A stretch of DNA of 12,651 bases, from positions 1-12,651 of the forward strand of contig DCKN01000114.1 in the NCBI GenBank assembly GCA_002320385.1, given 5' to 3'. The notes beneath the pieces are model-generated. The model saw nothing but the letters and a program-made list of their open reading frames with translations, had not been told where the DNA came from and searched no databases. The stretch is from Proteobacteria bacterium UBA1673 (lineage in GTDB: Bacteria; Pseudomonadota; Gammaproteobacteria; Comchoanobacterales; Comchoanobacteraceae). Positions 6,263-12,651 of the stretch are shown here, piece by piece (the first letter of the stretch is position 1; each line of letters opens with the position of its first letter). A program made the position numbers and the translations under genes.

Positions 6263-8113
6263 ATGTCATGCCCTACACGTCAACCTCTGATTAGTCCTTT
6301 AAACGCTCATCACATCGCATATTGTTTGGCCTGGGTCTTAATTATGGTGATGTCACTTATTGACCAACCCTCGTATTCTCACTTATTACTTACGTATATA
6401 TGCTGCTACCAGAGTAATATCAATCAATTTCTATCAAGCTATTCCTATTCTTTTTATGGGTCACACCTCGAACCATTGATTGATTTAGTTGATAAACGTA
6501 TGCGTTGGTTTGAACAAATCCTTAAATCTATTTACCAAACATCTGACCATACCTTTTGGTTACTGATCTCTTTTTTACTCATGCTTAGATTTCTGCTTTG
6601 TCTGCCGATAAAAGATCTGTGCGACCTGTTTTCAATTGGTGTGATCTTGCGCTGTGCTCAGTTAATAGTTTTTGTTCACTATATTGTGGTCTTGCTCACT
6701 TGGTACCAACCATCAAAAATTGTGCAATCCTCAACTGAAGTGGTTATCTCCCACCGGCCACACCGATCTGACTACAGACGCGCAGTCCTGTCATTAATAA
6801 TTACCATGATACTCGTTGATATTGGAGTATCATTGTTGATAAATCACGTTGACCATGACAGTTTTATGTCTTGCTTATCGCTGATTTTTATTACGATTCA
6901 ACTGGATCGTGAACCGCTTATTGACCACCCATACCGTCGACTATTGAGATTTTTGTTTTTCAACTCTCGACAACCGCTATGCCATTATCTTGGCTTGTCA
7001 ATATTTCGGGGTATTAGCACTGATCGACATCGGTCCACGAGCGATACCCCGCGATTTCGTTACCTCAATGATCTAATTCAAACCATCACCCACGACTCCC
7101 TGCTTCAACAACGCATGTTATCACTATTCGATGAGGATCAAGACTGTATCTGTGACCGTCCAATCATACGAATAGTGATCGATGATTTGTTATCAATCGC
7201 GAAATCCTACGAGCACAGTAAAACGACATATCACCTGCCAAACTTGTATCAAGATCGAAAAATCGGACCAATCATGTTGATGAATTTTTTTCAGCAACTG
7301 CTTGTCAAAGCCTATACCCGTACTACTTTGCCTTGGTTCTTACCGTATTCTAGAACAACACTTGCTGTCGCACTGAATAATGCTTATGGTCATACACTAT
7401 ACGAGGAGCATTCTTGGCACAAACTCGCTCAATGCTTGCACTCATCTCACATTCAAACCCATCATTCTGAACCGTCCCTCCAAAACAATGACGGCGATAG
7501 GTGCACTGCTAAGCGCCTTGATTGCAAAGGCGCTCATTCCCTGTTCAATCAGGAAAGAATTCCAAGAACACGCAGTGTTGATCAATTACCTCGTGTTGAA
7601 AATTCTGATATTGTTGCCGGTCAATCAGCATCGCACGCGTATTCTACAAATCTCTTACTCCAGACACAATCGCATCGTCAAGATCAAATTGTACTGGCCT
7701 TAGAATGTCTTGGTCAATCCTTTAATCTGATTCAAGATTGCGCTCATAGTGATCGCCATCAAGGCTTTATTATTTTATGCAACTATCTCAGTGCACTTAT
7801 CACTGCTAGCCGAATAGAGTGCTTACCACATACCCACAATAGCCTACTAGATACCAATGTGCAAAGACTGCGGCAATCACAACTGATTTCTGAGCGAGAT
7901 GATTTGCGTTTTATAGCACTTTTTACAATGGGCCACTATTACCAACATGAAGCCTCATCGTCGATATACCAACATAGACAAACAGCATACACTTACTTCA
8001 GAACCTGTCAAACCTTGTTGCCAAAGTTAGTTGGTCACGAATGGATGACTGACGATATTGCATCCTACCTATCAGAATCAATCAACCAATCAGTGTCTTG
8101 TCGATCATTATAA
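6263..8113 (+). CDS. Orphan multi-pass membrane protein with large soluble C-terminal region
   Basis: This 616-residue protein is of no family I recognise. The first third holds about four to five hydrophobic segments (about 17-35, 97-115, 122-147, 174-194 and possibly 200-214). Residues 215-616 are soluble-looking and rich in His, Gln, Ser, Arg and Cys. A low-complexity polar linker lies at about 395-470, followed by a helical region to the end. The basic stretch HRPHRSDYRR (164-173) before the fourth segment suggests a cytoplasmic loop. The ATG at 6263 has only a weak ribosome binding site; an in-frame ATG at residue 28 or 30 is a possible alternative, though it would cut into the first hydrophobic segment. 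It is divergent from zur and shares the 173-bp region between them, so zinc-linked control is possible but unproven. Reading-frame integrity over 1.85 kb supports a real gene. Confidence 0.75.
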   Translation: MSCPTRQPLISPLNAHHIAYCLAWVLIMVMSLIDQPSYSHLLLTYICCYQSNINQFLSSYSYSFYGSHLEPLIDLVDKRMRWFEQILKSIYQTSDHTFWLLISFLLMLRFLLCLPIKDLCDLFSIGVILRCAQLIVFVHYIVVLLTWYQPSKIVQSSTEVVISHRPHRSDYRRAVLSLIITMILVDIGVSLLINHVDHDSFMSCLSLIFITIQLDREPLIDHPYRRLLRFLFFNSRQPLCHYLGLSIFRGISTDRHRSTSDTPRFRYLNDLIQTITHDSLLQQRMLSLFDEDQDCICDRPIIRIVIDDLLSIAKSYEHSKTTYHLPNLYQDRKIGPIMLMNFFQQLLVKAYTRTTLPWFLPYSRTTLAVALNNAYGHTLYEEHSWHKLAQCLHSSHIQTHHSEPSLQNNDGDRCTAKRLDCKGAHSLFNQERIPRTRSVDQLPRVENSDIVAGQSASHAYSTNLLLQTQSHRQDQIVLALECLGQSFNLIQDCAHSDRHQGFIILCNYLSALITASRIECLPHTHNSLLDTNVQRLRQSQLISERDDLRFIALFTMGHYYQHEASSSIYQHRQTAYTYFRTCQTLLPKLVGHEWMTDDIASYLSESINQSVSCRSL

Positions 8114-8257
8114 CGCTGGCGAAACCATGACGATTTTGCTATACCCTCTTGAGTTTGTGCTCGACAGCCCCTGCTTCTAATGAATACTTATCAGAAAACC
8201 CTCAAGCATCTTTGTTATCACAAGTTATAGCAACCTCCTTGATCACTCGTTATATTG

Positions 8258-8286
8258 TTGATGTAACTACGCTAACGATTGCTAAT
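8258..8286 (+). promoter_or_regulatory. Possible promoter of the thiolase gene
   Basis: TTGATG (8258-8263) and GCTAAT (8281-8286) are 17 bp apart, each matching four of six consensus positions. The leader would be about 80 nt. Other AT-rich pairs in 8114-8374 are about as good. No terminator for the upstream gene is visible in this gap. Confidence 0.3.
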
Positions 8287-8362
8287 TTACAATGATTGTG
8301 AATTATTCATGCAATCCCTGATCTTTTGTGCTAATAACTGCAATGATTCTGCTACTGATTAT

Positions 8363-8367
8363 GGAGG
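8363..8367 (+). promoter_or_regulatory. Ribosome binding site deciding the thiolase start
   Basis: GGAGG lies 7 nt before the ATG at 8375. It fixes the start there rather than at the TTG at 8279, which would add 32 residues unlike any thiolase N terminus. Confidence 0.85.
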
Positions 8368-8374
8368 TATTTTA

Positions 8375-9679
8375 ATGCTTGAGGAAATTGTAATTGTTGA
8401 TATGAAACGAAGTGCATTCACACGAGGTGGTCGCGGCGCATTGGTTGCAACACGTCTGGATGAAGTTGCAGTACAGATTATTCATGCGCTGTTGGCAGAT
8501 AACCCTAAGATTACGCTTGATATGATTGAAGAGGTTGGCTTGGGGCAGGTAGGACAAGCAGGTGAACTTCTCAACATGGGCTCAGCACAGATTGCTCAAC
8601 TGGCAGGCATTCCTTATGAAGCCAGTAAATTTGAGTCCAATCGACAATGCGGCTCTAGCATGGAGGTGATTCACAGAATGACACAGGCTATGATGCTGGG
8701 TTCTTACGATGTCGGCCTTTGCATTGGCGTTGAGCGCATGGAGAAAGCGCTCATGTGGCCAATGACAAAAACCACACGAATAACTAAAATCAATTCTGGA
8801 TTATTCAAACATCATAATGCCATACAATCAGAGCAGGCTAAAAATCATTTTGATTTCTTCAAACAAGCAATCCCTGAACCGATCTTACAATCTTCTCCGT
8901 TGTGCACGATGCTTCAGACAGCACAGAATGTTGCAGATATGTACCAGATTGACCGAGCAGATTTGGACTCCTTTAGCTTAGCATCACACCAAAAATACGG
9001 TATTGCATCTAAAAATGGCTTCTACGATGGTGAAATTGTTCCACTGACAACGCATGCGCCAATTTTTGACGCAGATCAGCAATGCGATTACACGCAAACT
9101 GGACCTGAGATTACACTTAAGATCGATGATGGCTATCGATCGAGTAGTTCACTTGATAAACTGCAAAGCTTGATGCCGATTCCAGGCATTCAGTCTACGT
9201 TAAAACGCCCGATCGTGATTACAGCAGGTAATAGCTGTCCAACCAACGACGGGGTGTCTGCCTGTTTATTAATGAATGCAAAGAAAGCAAAATCATTAGG
9301 ACTTAAACCACTTGCTAGAATTGTTGGGATGAACGTCTCAGGCATTAAGCCACAGATTATGGGTGTGGGTCCTGTTATTGCTGTCAAAAAAGTTTTACAA
9401 AAAGCCCAAATGCGCATTGAAGATATCGACTCGATTGAGTTTAACGAAGCGTTTGCCAGTCAAGTGCTTGCCACCATGCGGGAGCTTGAGATACCTGAAG
9501 CTAAGCTTAACCCTAATGGCGGCTCATTGGCCATCGGACACCCTTTGGGCGCAACTGGCATACGCCTCGTTGGAACGCTTGCGAAGTCATTGCATTACCA
9601 TCAGCGACGCTATGGCATTGCCACACAATGTATCGGGGCGGGTATGGGCATTGCAACGCTCATAGAAAACTTGCGTTGA
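8375..9679 (+). CDS. Thiolase (acetyl-CoA C-acyltransferase / acetyltransferase)
   Basis: This 434-residue enzyme would catalyse thiolytic cleavage of 3-ketoacyl-CoA or the reverse condensation of acyl-CoA with acetyl-CoA. All thiolase landmarks are present: the nucleophile C92 in NRQCGSSM, the NEAFASQ motif (N358), the histidine in GHPLGATG (H389) and the second catalytic cysteine C419 in CIGAGMGIA. The family is usually about 390-400 residues. Here about 40 extra residues lie in the loop domain (about 130-175), the part that shapes the acyl-CoA pocket. The flanks of the active-site cysteine resemble FadA (NRLCGSSM) more than FadI. There is no fadB-like partner nearby, so the gene stands alone. 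It may serve fatty-acid degradation, ketogenesis-type acetoacetyl-CoA formation or another branch. The product class is certain, the chain-length specificity is not. Confidence 0.93.
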   Translation: MLEEIVIVDMKRSAFTRGGRGALVATRLDEVAVQIIHALLADNPKITLDMIEEVGLGQVGQAGELLNMGSAQIAQLAGIPYEASKFESNRQCGSSMEVIHRMTQAMMLGSYDVGLCIGVERMEKALMWPMTKTTRITKINSGLFKHHNAIQSEQAKNHFDFFKQAIPEPILQSSPLCTMLQTAQNVADMYQIDRADLDSFSLASHQKYGIASKNGFYDGEIVPLTTHAPIFDADQQCDYTQTGPEITLKIDDGYRSSSSLDKLQSLMPIPGIQSTLKRPIVITAGNSCPTNDGVSACLLMNAKKAKSLGLKPLARIVGMNVSGIKPQIMGVGPVIAVKKVLQKAQMRIEDIDSIEFNEAFASQVLATMRELEIPEAKLNPNGGSLAIGHPLGATGIRLVGTLAKSLHYHQRRYGIATQCIGAGMGIATLIENLR

Positions 9680-9737
9680 TTTGATTCTGTCCATATGCCG
9701 ACCCATTCATGCGCTCGCGTCCGCTTCTGTACCCCAT

Positions 9738-10610
9738 CTAGGGTCTGAACCTTGCAAACTTATGAGCGGTGTCTTTTTCAGCATGATCTGCCATAGGCTT
9801 TCTTTTCCTGCCTGCATGATTTTTTCTGAAACAGTCCGGGCTGTAGTTCCTTGGTGCAGATATTTTCCTGCCTGACTTTCTGTTGAGATTTTCCTTGTCG
9901 TTATCGCTGTCAGATGACTCATTCGATGTCGTAGATAGCGAATCTCGTTGAACTTTACCTTTGTATTCATGCGCTAATTCGACAAAAATCCCGCTCTCGT
10001 CATCACTGTTGTGTGAAGCACTGTCACTGCGTGATTGTTCACTGGTTATCTCACTTTCTGTATAACTCAGCTCAGAATCATTATCCCCAGATGCAGTTTT
10101 TTCATTCGCTTGCATAAAATGACACTCTGCCGCTTCCATTGCCTTGTTAAAGCGATCGTTTGTCGCACTAAAAGATAAACTCTCTGCTGTGAGCGGCTGC
10201 ATATCAATGTCATATTGATTGACTTCAGTATCCTTGCCCCCACCGATAAATGGCGACCAATTTGCAAGCGTGTCATTTGAGATATTCACCTCAGGACTTG
10301 TTACACTTTGCACCAATCTTGACAGCAGTGGACTGGACAGCATACTTGTATAGCCATTTCGTTGCATTGCTCCTGAAGCTGGACTAAAGGGATTTCGATT
10401 TAAGCTTAGGGGAGAGACCATTAACAGTGATCGATTCATCTCGATTGTATTAAGCAAACTCTCATCATAAATCGAACGAGTAATTGGTGAGTTATCTGTT
10501 GCGGGGCTACTTATTAAACTGAGTAGATGTGCCCACCACGATGGACTGTGTTCTGGTGCACTCGCTCGGTTGTGCTTGTCTTGCTGATCTAATGTTCTAT
10601 TTGGGGTCAT
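9738..10610 (-). CDS. Ser-rich, disordered-looking protein with eukaryote-like motifs; candidate secreted effector
   Basis: This 290-residue protein is of no recognised family. It has no signal peptide or membrane segment. The composition is Ser-, Asn-, Asp- and Glu-rich and points to disorder. Nine Ser-Pro dipeptides occur (for example at 22, 35, 41, 66, 76, 93, 105, 119 and 257), the minimal site of proline-directed kinases. Residues 173-205 are an acidic Ser cluster of casein-kinase-2 type. DKENLNRK (238-245) contains a KEN box, and the C terminus is basic with GRKRKP (267-272), an NLS-like motif. The ATG at 10610 is set by AAAGGAG (10617-10623) at 6-nt spacing; the frame is open nine codons further upstream without support. 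The gene is convergent with the thiolase. Together these traits suggest a protein exported into a eukaryotic cell, which remains inference from short motifs. Confidence 0.78.
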   Translation of the reverse strand: MTPNRTLDQQDKHNRASAPEHSPSWWAHLLSLISSPATDNSPITRSIYDESLLNTIEMNRSLLMVSPLSLNRNPFSPASGAMQRNGYTSMLSSPLLSRLVQSVTSPEVNISNDTLANWSPFIGGGKDTEVNQYDIDMQPLTAESLSFSATNDRFNKAMEAAECHFMQANEKTASGDNDSELSYTESEITSEQSRSDSASHNSDDESGIFVELAHEYKGKVQRDSLSTTSNESSDSDNDKENLNRKSGRKISAPRNYSPDCFRKNHAGRKRKPMADHAEKDTAHKFARFRP

Positions 10611-10616
10611 GGATAT

Positions 10617-10623
10617 CTCCTTT
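10617..10623 (-). promoter_or_regulatory. Strong ribosome binding site deciding the start of the Ser-rich protein
   Basis: AAAGGAG on the minus strand lies 6 nt ahead of the ATG at 10610. It is among the strongest Shine-Dalgarno sequences in the window and supports active translation of this unusual gene. Confidence 0.85.
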
Positions 10624-10723
10624 CGTTTTGTCACCACAATTGTTATCGGAGCAGTTTGTTAAAAAATGTTCTTGTTTTTCTTACCCCTCTATTAAAAACC
10701 AAAATCAATACCTATACCATTGA

Positions 10724-10764
10724 ATTAATAACTCTTTAAATAAACATTAATAATAAATCTTTAA
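10724..10764. repeat. AT-rich direct repeats between divergent genes
   Basis: ATTAATAA occurs at 10724-10731 and 10746-10753, and TCTTTAA at 10733-10739 and 10758-10764. The two composite copies are offset by 22-25 bp, about two helical turns. They lie between the Ser-rich protein gene (-) and the transpeptidase gene (+). A regulator-binding site is possible, but chance is plausible in such AT-rich DNA. Confidence 0.35.
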
Positions 10765-10868
10765 CCTTATAAGCCGCTTGATTGCCGCGTAAACCTAAAG
10801 TTAAAAATATTTCTGCAAAAATAATAGTTGTCGTCTATACCCTAAGTGAATATCTACGGAATTTGACA

Positions 10869-11759
10869 ATGAATGGATTAAAATGGCTATTTTTAAGTCT
10901 CATACTATTTACCACTGGCGCTGAAGCTGCGACCTATCGTATCTATTATAACAGCGATGTTGTTGGTAAAGTTCAATATCATCGCATTAGTGGCGGCGAT
11001 TCTTGGGAATCATTGGCTTATTATTATGATGTCGGCTATTTGGAATTACGCCGGGCAAACCCACAGATTAAGAGCTTGAGCAAAAATAGAGGCAAAGTGC
11101 TCTTGATTCCAACGCAACACATATTGCCAAAAAAGTCATTGCGCAATGGCATCGTGGTTAATCTCTCTGAAAAGCGTATCTATTATTTCGTCAATGAAAG
11201 AACTGTCGTTACCTATCCTATTGCTGTTGGTCGATCAGGATGGAAGTCACCTACTTTTTCCGGTTATGTTGTGCGTAAAAAAGTTGGCCCCTATTGGAAT
11301 GTCCCAAAGTCTATTGCAGCTTATCACTACAATAAATATGGTGAGAAATTACCAGCATCAGTTCCACCCGGGCCTAATAACCCGCTAGGTCCCTTCGCAA
11401 TCTATACTAGTAAAGCACGTATTCTAATCCACGGAACTAATAATGAGGCACTGATTGGAAAGGAAGTCAGCTCAGGTTGTATTCGAATGTTTAATCGCGA
11501 TGTCGCTGAATTGCATTCTCTCGTGTCCGTAAAGGATCGTGTCCACTTTATCACTGATGATGAAAAAGTTGGCATCAAGAATGGCTACGTTTACTATGAA
11601 AAAACAAGACCTTACCGAGGCGGCGACCCAATTCATGTTTATGCAATTATTCGAGAGATGAACGCGCAGGGTTATCAGATCGAAATTGATCGAAAACTTG
11701 TTAAAGAAGCGCTACGTAACAATACTGGCACACCGGTCGCTATTGGCGTTGCACGATAG
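10869..11759 (+). CDS. Periplasmic L,D-transpeptidase (ErfK/YbiS/YcfS/YnhG type)
   Basis: This 296-residue enzyme would form 3-3 cross-links in peptidoglycan or attach a lipoprotein to it. Residues 1-20 are a signal peptide ending AEA, so it acts in the periplasm. A LysM-like peptidoglycan-binding region follows (about 36-82, with GDSWESLAYYYDV and a closing VLLIP). The YkuD catalytic domain (about 93-229) begins IVVNLSEKRIYYF and holds the active-site block IHGTNN...SSGCIRM, with H188, catalytic C204 and R206. A tail of about 65 residues follows, as in E. coli homologues of 300-335 residues. The ATG at 10869 is preferred because it starts a proper signal peptide; the frame is open back to 10782. 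The ribosome binding site is weak (CGGA). Which of the E. coli paralogues it matches cannot be settled here. Confidence 0.93.
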   Translation: MNGLKWLFLSLILFTTGAEAATYRIYYNSDVVGKVQYHRISGGDSWESLAYYYDVGYLELRRANPQIKSLSKNRGKVLLIPTQHILPKKSLRNGIVVNLSEKRIYYFVNERTVVTYPIAVGRSGWKSPTFSGYVVRKKVGPYWNVPKSIAAYHYNKYGEKLPASVPPGPNNPLGPFAIYTSKARILIHGTNNEALIGKEVSSGCIRMFNRDVAELHSLVSVKDRVHFITDDEKVGIKNGYVYYEKTRPYRGGDPIHVYAIIREMNAQGYQIEIDRKLVKEALRNNTGTPVAIGVAR

Positions 11760-12017
11760 TACCTTGTTGTTTTGCACGCACCGGATGTCCCTTATCGTCA
11801 CCGCGCGCTAGCATGCATTCTTCTGATCGAAATTATGTTCTCATCTTTATTTGCCGATTGAATCATCAAACTTTTTTGTGGGTTATCATCAACCATGGTG
11901 TTGCTCTATGATTGAAGCACCAACAAATATGCATTGCTACATACTTTGTCACGCCACCACGATGACCGTTGCTAGTGGCATGGATGGTAAATGATGTTGT
12001 TAAATGCATTCACGATA

Positions 12018-12047
12018 TTGAATCAAAAACCAGGCCTATGCTACTAT
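12018..12047 (+). promoter_or_regulatory. Likely extended -10 promoter immediately upstream of pgsA
   Basis: TTGAAT (12018-12023), an 18-bp spacer and TACTAT (12042-12047) preceded by TG at the extended -10 position. Initiation about 7 nt downstream would fall at or next to the A of the pgsA ATG (12054), giving a leaderless or nearly leaderless mRNA. The rest of 11760-12053 shows no gene and no clear terminator for the transpeptidase. Confidence 0.5.
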
Positions 12048-12053
12048 AAAATT

Positions 12054-12605
12054 ATGAATACCGTGAATTTTACTCTCGCTACAGTCATTACTTGTGCACG
12101 CATTTTGCTGGTACCTATTTTTTTATATATGGCAACTGTTGACATGCGCTACGCTGTGGGTATTTTTATCGCAGCATCACTAAGTGATTGGTTCGACGGC
12201 TTTATCGCAAGAAAAATGAGCTGTCAGACCGATTTTGGCGCTCTTCTTGACCCCCTCGCTGATAAGGCCATGAGCTGGGCCGCTCTCTTAGTTATCAATC
12301 GATCGATCCATCATCCGGCTTTGTTGATTGCCAGCATCTGCATTGTTGCGCGGGATGCTTATCTCAGTGCTCAAAGAGTCTATTACTACATAAAAAAGTG
12401 TTATCCGGAGCAGCTGGGTGTGTCCAAAACGGCTAAAGTCAAGACTGCACTGCTTTTTGTTAGCCAAGTTTTGTTAACTTTTTACCTGTATGCAAAAAAT
12501 GATCTTGTTTATCAGGTCGGACTCGTGCTACTATATGCTTCATGTTTACTAACGCTGATTTCATTTGGATTGTATTTATTGCGTTCCAAAAAAATTGAGC
12601 TGTAA
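12054..12605 (+). CDS. pgsA: CDP-diacylglycerol--glycerol-3-phosphate 3-phosphatidyltransferase
   Basis: This inner-membrane enzyme transfers the phosphatidyl group from CDP-diacylglycerol to glycerol 3-phosphate, the committed step to phosphatidylglycerol and cardiolipin. At 183 residues it matches E. coli PgsA (182). The complete CDP-alcohol phosphotransferase signature D-x2-D-G-x2-A-R-x8-G-x3-D-x3-D is present, beginning in SDWFDGFIAR at about residue 45 and ending in LLDPLADK. Several hydrophobic segments follow the family pattern. The ATG at 12054 gives the family N terminus (MNTVNFTLATVITCARILL); an in-frame extension to 11991 is unsupported. No Shine-Dalgarno precedes the ATG. A tRNA-Gly starts 7 nt past the stop, the pgsA-glyW order of gammaproteobacteria. 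The uvrC gene that precedes pgsA in E. coli is not here; the transpeptidase occupies that side. Confidence 0.95.
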   Translation: MNTVNFTLATVITCARILLVPIFLYMATVDMRYAVGIFIAASLSDWFDGFIARKMSCQTDFGALLDPLADKAMSWAALLVINRSIHHPALLIASICIVARDAYLSAQRVYYYIKKCYPEQLGVSKTAKVKTALLFVSQVLLTFYLYAKNDLVYQVGLVLLYASCLLTLISFGLYLLRSKKIEL

Positions 12606-12612
12606 GATTTTT

Positions 12613-12651
12613 GCGGGAATAGCTCAGTGGTAGAGCACAACCTTGCCAAGG
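12613..12651 (+). tRNA. tRNA-Gly (anticodon GCC), cut by the window end
   Basis: The first 39 nt of a tRNA-Gly are visible: acceptor strand GCGGGAA, D-arm AGCTCAGTGGTAGAGC, anticodon stem CAACC and loop TTGCCAA, with anticodon GCC at 12645-12647. It agrees closely with E. coli glyW over this length, with one base fewer in the D-loop. It lies 7 nt after pgsA, so it may be co-transcribed with it and released by processing. Confidence 0.95.

Noticed and set aside
9680..9737. Terminator between the convergent thiolase and Ser-rich protein genes
   Set aside because: No stable stem with a T-run is visible in either direction.

Overview
The window looks like chromosomal DNA of an AT-rich gammaproteobacterium. 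The best taxonomic clue is the right edge: pgsA is followed after 7 nt by a tRNA-Gly(GCC), the order known from Escherichia coli (pgsA-glyW). A Zur-type regulator close to enterobacterial Zur and an ErfK/YbiS-type L,D-transpeptidase agree with this. Several other genes resemble no housekeeping family: a cysteine-rich repeat protein, two proteins with nuclear-localisation-like basic clusters, and an orphan membrane protein. This suggests a host-associated, possibly intracellular lifestyle of the Legionella/Coxiella kind, but that is inference.

Left part (1-3202): the 3' end of a gene for a cysteine-rich repeat protein (+) runs in from outside the window. After a 321-nt gap it faces a 495-codon gene (-) for an N-terminally membrane-anchored protein with a bipartite NLS-like cluster and a coiled-coil-prone middle. 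That gene has a perfect consensus sigma-70 promoter.

Middle-left (3290-5648): two genes on the minus strand form a tight pair. The first is a periplasmic sugar-type substrate-binding protein. One nucleotide after its stop codon begins a protein with the layout of a prokaryotic ionotropic glutamate receptor: ligand-binding lobe 1, TM, pore-loop region, TM, ligand-binding lobe 2. No ABC permease or ATPase accompanies them, so the pair may be a ligand-sensing or channel module rather than an importer. A perfect 9-bp inverted repeat lies upstream.

Middle (5595-8113): zur (-), with a clear promoter, ribosome binding site and intrinsic terminator, is divergent from a 616-codon orphan membrane protein (+).

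Right part (8375-12651): a stand-alone thiolase (+); a convergent gene (-) for a Ser-rich, acidic, apparently disordered protein carrying many Ser-Pro sites, a KEN box and a C-terminal NLS-like cluster; a periplasmic LysM plus YkuD L,D-transpeptidase (+); pgsA (+), whose best promoter would give a leaderless mRNA; and the truncated tRNA-Gly. The thiolase, zur, transpeptidase and pgsA are housekeeping. The proteins without recognised families, together with the receptor pair, are the accessory part.
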